From the NCBI RefSeq assembly GCF_004365705.1, contig NZ_SOBN01000001.1:5256001-5320000 (forward strand): a stretch of DNA of 64,000 bases, written 5' to 3'. The translations under genes and the position numbers were made by a program. This stretch comes from Streptomyces sp. 846.5. GTDB lineage: Bacteria; Actinomycetota; Actinomycetes; Streptomycetales; Streptomycetaceae. Below the pieces are notes generated by a model. That model made no database searches. It was not told the origin of the DNA and saw only the letters and a list, made by a program, of their open reading frames with translations. Shown here piece after piece: positions 59,740-64,000 of the stretch. Numbering within the stretch: position 1 is the stretch's first letter; the number at the start of each line of letters is the position of its first letter.

Positions 59740-61980
59740 ATGGGTCGTAGGACCCGTTGGGCCGCCGCGTTCATCGCGGCGGGACTGCTGGCAGCCGTGG
59801 CACCGGCCGCCGGAGCACACGCGGCGACCGCGCAGCGCATCGACCTCAGAGTGCTGGTCGTGGACGACGGCGGGCCGGCCACCGCCGCGATCATGAACGA
59901 GATGGACATCTCCGGGACGCCCTACACGGTGGTGAAGCTCTCGGACGGCAACCGGCCGACGATCAACGCCGCCTTTCTCAGCGGCACCGTCAACGGGCAG
60001 GCAGAGGGCAAGTTCCAGGCCGTGGTGCTGCCCAACAGCGCGCCCTTCGCGGCGGGCTCCGCCGAAATGGCCGCGCTGACCGCCTACGAGCAGACCTTCG
60101 GGGTCCGCCAGGTCGACGCCTACACCTACGCCCAGCCTGCGGTCGGGCTCAACTACGCGGCCAATCCCGGCTACATCGGCTCGCTGGACGGCACCACCGG
60201 GACGGTCACCGCGGCCGGGCTCGCCGGGGCGTTCAAGTACCTCAAGGGAACGCTGCCGTTCGAGGACAACGACCCCAACGTGACCGAGAGCTACGGCTAC
60301 CTGGCCACCCCGCTGGCCACCCAGGCGGCGGGGGCGACCTTCACCCCGCTGGCCACCGCCCCGATCCCCGGCAGCAGTTCGGCGGGCGTCCTGGCGGGTG
60401 AGTACGACCACAGCGGCGTCTCCGAACTGGTGCTGACCTTCGCCTACAACCAGTACCAGCAGCAGTACCGGCTGCTGGCCCGGGGCATCGTCGACTGGAT
60501 GACCCAGGGCATCCACCTCGGCTACGACCGCAACTACTACGAGCAGCACATCGACGACGTCTTCCTGCCGGACGACCGCTGGAGCAGCACCGCCAAGTGC
60601 ACGCCCGGCGACGCCGCCTCGGCCTGCAGCGGCACCCCGGCCGAGTCCACCATCCGGATGACCGCGGCGGACGTGACCTACGCCCAGCAGTGGGAGCAGG
60701 CGCACAACTTCACCTTCGACTTCCTCTTCAACGGCGGGGGCAGCGACGAGCAGACCGCCGCGACCGGCTCGGATCCGCTGCTGACCGCGCTGACCTCGGC
60801 CAAGTCCTCGTTCCGCTGGGTGAACCACACCTACGACCACCCCTTCCTGGGCTGCGTCCAGAACACCGCGACAGTGCCCTGGTCCTGCACCACCAACGCC
60901 GACGGCAGCACCGCCTGGGTGAGCAAGGCGACCATCCAGACGGCGATCACCCAGAACCAGCAGTGGGCCGCCAACCACGGCTTCAGCACGGACAACACCG
61001 AACTGGTCACCGGTGAGCACTCGGGTCTGGCGACCCTGCCGCAGCAGCCGGTGGACAACCCCAACCTGGCGCCCGCGCTGGCGGCCGCCGGGGTCAAGTG
61101 GACCGGCAGCGACCACTCCCGCGAGGCGAACCAGCGCGCGGTGGGGACGGCGCTGACGGTGCCGCGCTACCCGATGAACGTGTACTACAACGCCGGTCAC
61201 ACCAATGACGAGGTGGACGAGTACAACTGGCTGTACACCAGCACCGCCCAGGGCGGCAGCGGCCTGTGCACCGCCAACCCGGCCACCAGCACCTGCCTGC
61301 CCGCGCCGCTCGACGAGTCCACCGGGTACAGCGGCTACGTCGCGCCGCTGGAGGCGCGGATCGACCTCGGGCACATCATCGACAACAGCCCGCTGCCGAC
61401 CTACGCGCACCAGTCCAACCTGGCCGAGGACCGGATCCTCTACCCGGTGCTGAACCAGATCTTCGACAGCTACGCCAACCTCTTCGCCGCCAACGCGCCG
61501 ATCGTCAACCTGCGTGAGTCGGCCATCGGCGCCGAGCTCAAGCAGCGCACGGCCTGGCAGGCGGCGGTGACCGCCGGGACCGCCAGCGGCTACCGCGTCG
61601 GCAGCACGGTCACGGTCACCGCGCCCAGCGGGGTCGCCGCCCAGGTCACCGCGCCCACCGGAACGGTGCAGCAGCAGTTCCTGGGAACCAGCGCCTTCGG
61701 CAGCGCCTACGCCGGTGAGCTCTCCGGCTGGGCCAGCCCCGGGCTGCTGCAGAGCGGTGTCACGCTCAAGCTGAACGCCGCAGGGACCCCCGCGGCGCCG
61801 GCCGCCGCCGCGGCCGCGCCGCCGAGTGCGGGCGCGAGCCCGACTGCGAGCCCGAGCGCCGGTGCCACCTCCAGCACGCCGCCCACCAGCAGCACCACCC
61901 CGGTCGTGCCCGACGGGGTCAAGAACGTGGTGCCGCTGACGGTCGACGGGGTCGCCAAGCTGGTCGGCGCCCTGCTCTGA
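59740..61980 (+). CDS. Secreted Agd3-like polysaccharide deacetylase (CE18-type)
   Basis: 746 aa from ATG 59740. Signal peptide residues 1-29 (RRTRWAAAFIAAGLLAAVAP). Residues about 33-250 form a beta-rich N-terminal domain consistent with the carbohydrate-binding part of Agd3. The catalytic region begins with EQHIDDVFLPDDRW (about residues 268-281), then VNHTYDHPFLGC and VTGEHSGLATLP, which supply the Asp and His metal ligands of deacetylases. The C-terminus has a short beta domain, a Ser/Pro/Thr linker and a hydrophobic end (VDGVAKLVGALL). Deacetylation of secreted N-acetyl-hexosamine polymers is the expected role. It pairs with a PelF-like gene. The CE18 call rests on motif recognition only. 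Confidence 0.68.
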   Translation: MGRRTRWAAAFIAAGLLAAVAPAAGAHAATAQRIDLRVLVVDDGGPATAAIMNEMDISGTPYTVVKLSDGNRPTINAAFLSGTVNGQAEGKFQAVVLPNSAPFAAGSAEMAALTAYEQTFGVRQVDAYTYAQPAVGLNYAANPGYIGSLDGTTGTVTAAGLAGAFKYLKGTLPFEDNDPNVTESYGYLATPLATQAAGATFTPLATAPIPGSSSAGVLAGEYDHSGVSELVLTFAYNQYQQQYRLLARGIVDWMTQGIHLGYDRNYYEQHIDDVFLPDDRWSSTAKCTPGDAASACSGTPAESTIRMTAADVTYAQQWEQAHNFTFDFLFNGGGSDEQTAATGSDPLLTALTSAKSSFRWVNHTYDHPFLGCVQNTATVPWSCTTNADGSTAWVSKATIQTAITQNQQWAANHGFSTDNTELVTGEHSGLATLPQQPVDNPNLAPALAAAGVKWTGSDHSREANQRAVGTALTVPRYPMNVYYNAGHTNDEVDEYNWLYTSTAQGGSGLCTANPATSTCLPAPLDESTGYSGYVAPLEARIDLGHIIDNSPLPTYAHQSNLAEDRILYPVLNQIFDSYANLFAANAPIVNLRESAIGAELKQRTAWQAAVTAGTASGYRVGSTVTVTAPSGVAAQVTAPTGTVQQQFLGTSAFGSAYAGELSGWASPGLLQSGVTLKLNAAGTPAAPAAAAAAPPSAGASPTASPSAGATSSTPPTSSTTPVVPDGVKNVVPLTVDGVAKLVGALL

Positions 61981-62007
61981 CCGAGTACCGGAGCACCTGA
62001 CCGGACC

Positions 62008-62036
62008 GCGTCCGGGGCCCGCCGGGCCCCGGACGC
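62008..62036 (+). terminator. Hairpin between the deacetylase and PelF-like genes
   Basis: A perfect 13-bp stem (GCGTCCGGGGCCC and complement) with a 3-base loop lies 28 bases after the deacetylase stop. It could end or reduce transcription into the downstream genes. Confidence 0.75.
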
Positions 62037-62078
62037 GCCGCGCCGCGAAAAAACTGGAGCAGGGGGAAACGCAGGGAC

Positions 62079-63566
62079 ATGCACGGACCAGTCGAAGTCA
62101 CCCTCCTCACCGAGGGCACCTATCCCTACGTACACGGCGGGGTGAGCGTCTGGTGCGACCAGCTCGTCCAGGGCATGCCCGATGTGCGCTTCCATGTGCT
62201 GGGCATCACCGGGAGCGGCCGCGAGCCCCAGGTCTGGACGCTGCCGCCGCAGGTCGCCTCGGTCAGCTCGGTGCCGCTCTGGGGGCGCACCCCCGGCGGT
62301 TCCGCGCCGCGCGGCCGGGACCTGCGCCGCTTCCTGGCCGGGTACGAACGCTTTCTGCTGTCGCTGCTGGACCAGGACTTCGAGAAGTACTTCGCCGACG
62401 AGCTGTACGAGCTGGCCGAGTTCGCCCTGACCGGCGGCTCGCTCACGGCGGCACTGCGGACCGAGGGCGCGCTGCGCTCGCTGCAGAAGCTCTGGCAGCG
62501 GCCCTTCCTGGCGACCCACGCCTCCCGGCCCACCGTCCAGGACGCACTGGAGGCCACCGACCTGCTGGAGCACGCGCTGCGGCCGCTCACCGTCCAGCCG
62601 CCCAGCCGGGGTGTCGCGCACGCGGTCACCGGCGGGCTCGCGGTACTGCCCGGGCTCACCGCCCGGCGCTTCCACGGGGTGCCGCTGCTGCTCTCCGAAC
62701 ACGGCATCTACCTGCGGGAACGCTATCTCAGCTACCGAGCGGCGCCGTACCGCTGGCCGGTCAAGGCGCTGATCCTGGGCTTCTTCCGGCTGCTGGCCAC
62801 CGAGGGCTACCGCGGCGCCGACCTGATCACCCCGTGCAACCGCTACAACCGCCGCTGGGAGGAGCGCGGGGGCTGCGACCCGCAGCGCATCCGCACCGTC
62901 TACAACGGCGTCGATCCCGAACTCTTCCCCTACGCCGGGCCCGAGCCCGAAGTGCCGACGCTCAGCTGGGCCGGACGGGTCGACCCGATCAAGGACCTGG
63001 AGACCCTGATCCAGTCCTTCGCCCTGGTCAGGGCGGAGATCCCGAACGCCCGGCTACGTCTGTTCGGAGCGCCGCCGGCCGGCGGCGAGGCCTACCAGGA
63101 GCGCTGCCGGGCGCTTGCGGCGGAGCTCGGCGTCGAGGCCGCCGTCAGCTTCGAGGGGCGGATCGACACGGTCCGGCACGCCTACGCGGCCGGCAGCGTG
63201 GTGATGCTGTCGAGCATCTCCGAGGGTTTCCCGTTCAGCCTGATCGAGGCCATGGCCTGTGGCCGGGCCACCGTCTCCACGGACGTCGGCGGGGTGCGCG
63301 AGGCCGTCGCCGACACCGGGCTGGTGGTTCCGCCCAGGGATCCCGCGGCGATGGCGCGGGCGGCCGTCGGCCTGCTGCGGGACCAGGCGCGGCGGCAGGA
63401 GCTGGGCGACGCCGCCCGGGCGCGGGTCATCGAGCAGTTCACCCTCGGCCGGACCGTGGCGACCTTCCGTACGGTCTACGAGGCGCTGCTGGACGATCCG
63501 ACCAGGCTGTGGTCCCCGGCCGGCGACCCGGTACCGGTCCGCACCCGGATGGCGGCCGGCGTATGA
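62079..63566 (+). CDS. pelF: PelF-like family 4 glycosyltransferase (DUF3492)
   Basis: 495 aa from ATG 62079. The start VEVTLLTEGTYPYVHGGVSVWCDQLVQGMP is diagnostic of the PelF/DUF3492 N-terminal domain. GT-B C-terminal half: TPCNRYNRRWEERGGCDPQRIRTVYNGVDPELFPY, TLSWAGRVDPIKDLETLIQSFALVR, and the EX7E-like SSISEGFPFSLIEAMACGRATVSTDVGGVREAV. PelF makes the Pel polymer from UDP-hexosamines in the cytoplasm; a partner membrane protein (PelG type) is needed for export. The next gene overlaps by ATGA. Together with the Agd3-like deacetylase this indicates a hexosamine-rich exopolysaccharide. Confidence 0.88.
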   Translation: MHGPVEVTLLTEGTYPYVHGGVSVWCDQLVQGMPDVRFHVLGITGSGREPQVWTLPPQVASVSSVPLWGRTPGGSAPRGRDLRRFLAGYERFLLSLLDQDFEKYFADELYELAEFALTGGSLTAALRTEGALRSLQKLWQRPFLATHASRPTVQDALEATDLLEHALRPLTVQPPSRGVAHAVTGGLAVLPGLTARRFHGVPLLLSEHGIYLRERYLSYRAAPYRWPVKALILGFFRLLATEGYRGADLITPCNRYNRRWEERGGCDPQRIRTVYNGVDPELFPYAGPEPEVPTLSWAGRVDPIKDLETLIQSFALVRAEIPNARLRLFGAPPAGGEAYQERCRALAAELGVEAAVSFEGRIDTVRHAYAAGSVVMLSSISEGFPFSLIEAMACGRATVSTDVGGVREAVADTGLVVPPRDPAAMARAAVGLLRDQARRQELGDAARARVIEQFTLGRTVATFRTVYEALLDDPTRLWSPAGDPVPVRTRMAAGV

Positions 63567-64000
63567 GCGCCGTCCTGGAACTGCTGCAGGGCCTGCGGCT
63601 CAGTCCGCTGCCGACCCCGCTGCCGAAACCGGTCGGACCGGTGGACCCGGCGGAGGAGGCGGCACTGCGCTTCGGGAGCGTGGCCGCTGCCGCCGTGCAC
63701 CCCTTCGAGGTGGCTGCCGCCATCGAGGCCGAAGGGGTGACCGACCGTCAGGTCCAGCGCCGCTACGGCAGATCGGACGCCTTCGAGCTCGCCGAGGAGC
63801 TGTACGCCGAGACCCCGCGCAGCTACCCCGAGCCGGAGGCGGCCTCATCGCCCTGGCATGCCCCGCTGTCCACCAGCGTGCTGCGCGGCTGCCTCTACGC
63901 CCTCCCCGGTCTGGCATTCCCGCTGGGCGCGCCGATGCTCTCGGGCCCGCCGGACGCCGGCGGACTGCCGCACGGCACCTTCGCCCTGGCCCTCTCCGTC
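63563..64000 (+). CDS. Unknown protein in the PelF operon (3' end outside window)
   Basis: 146 codons are visible from ATG 63563, which overlaps the pelF stop by ATGA. A Pro-rich N-terminus leads to EEAALRFGSVAAAAVHPFEVAAAIEAEGVTDRQVQRRYGRSDAFELAEELYAETPRSYPEP, probably a helical cytoplasmic domain, then the first hydrophobic segment (RGCLYALPGLAFPLGAPML). It may be a polytopic membrane protein working with PelF, as PelG or PelE do, but no homology to these is visible in this part. Confidence 0.8.
   Translation, partial: MSAVLELLQGLRLSPLPTPLPKPVGPVDPAEEAALRFGSVAAAAVHPFEVAAAIEAEGVTDRQVQRRYGRSDAFELAEELYAETPRSYPEPEAASSPWHAPLSTSVLRGCLYALPGLAFPLGAPMLSGPPDAGGLPHGTFALALSV

Overview
The window is high-GC, gene-dense actinobacterial DNA, almost certainly from the family Streptomycetaceae. 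The gene order whiB, manB, manA, ahcY, an rRNA operon, mtrA-mtrB-lpqB and hpf matches a conserved chromosomal core block of Streptomyces and its relatives. The 16S rRNA reads as Streptacidiphilus/Kitasatospora-like rather than classical Streptomyces; the genus call is from memory, not from a search.

Layout. 1-1826: an ABC-transporter solute-binding lipoprotein (cut by the window edge) and a divergent GntR/UTRA regulator, with an operator-like palindrome between them. 1834-13149: an unusual array of six LytR-CpsA-Psr (LCP) proteins and one free-standing LytR_C-domain protein, interrupted by a GT2 glycosyltransferase. 13328-18711: a TIGR03089 protein, a 3-methyladenine glycosylase-like enzyme, the F420 genes fbiA-fbiB and a sugar-nucleotide epimerase. 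18748-24416: a two-component system and a translationally coupled operon of a GT2-DUF2064 fusion, a methyltransferase and a polytopic glycosyltransferase. 24304-25157: cysteine dioxygenase behind a short Cys-rich leader ORF and an abutting hairpin. 25549-39548: whiB, a giant membrane glycosyltransferase with a Tyr/Pro-rich tail, a DUF5719 protein, the mannose-phosphate genes (manB, Trm112-like, SIS protein, manA) and three conserved hypothetical or UPF0145-type genes. 39940-42133: ahcY and a hypothetical. 42630-47754: one rRNA operon (16S-23S-5S) without a spacer tRNA. 47801-50356: a large imperfect palindrome, an old-yellow-enzyme pseudogene and a frameshifted membrane-protein gene. 50737-59372: mtrA-mtrB-lpqB, comF, hpf, a NarL-type regulator and a YcaQ-like protein. 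59740-64000: start of an exopolysaccharide cluster with an Agd3-like secreted deacetylase and a PelF-like glycosyltransferase.

Functional theme. Much of the window serves the cell surface: LCP proteins attach glycopolymers to peptidoglycan, ManA/ManB feed mannose-phosphate metabolism, several GT2/GT87-type enzymes use lipid-linked or nucleotide sugars, MtrAB-LpqB couples envelope state to the cell cycle and development, and WhiB controls sporulation septation.

Most notable observations: (i) the cysteine-codon leader with a leaderless-type promoter and a hairpin touching its stop codon, placed before a cysteine-degrading enzyme; (ii) the Agd3-like/PelF-like pair, which resembles the pairing in fungal galactosaminogalactan clusters; (iii) the clustered LCP array; (iv) a roughly 355-bp nested palindrome just after the rRNA terminator; (v) a one-base deletion in a G tract that splits the gene upstream of mtrA.
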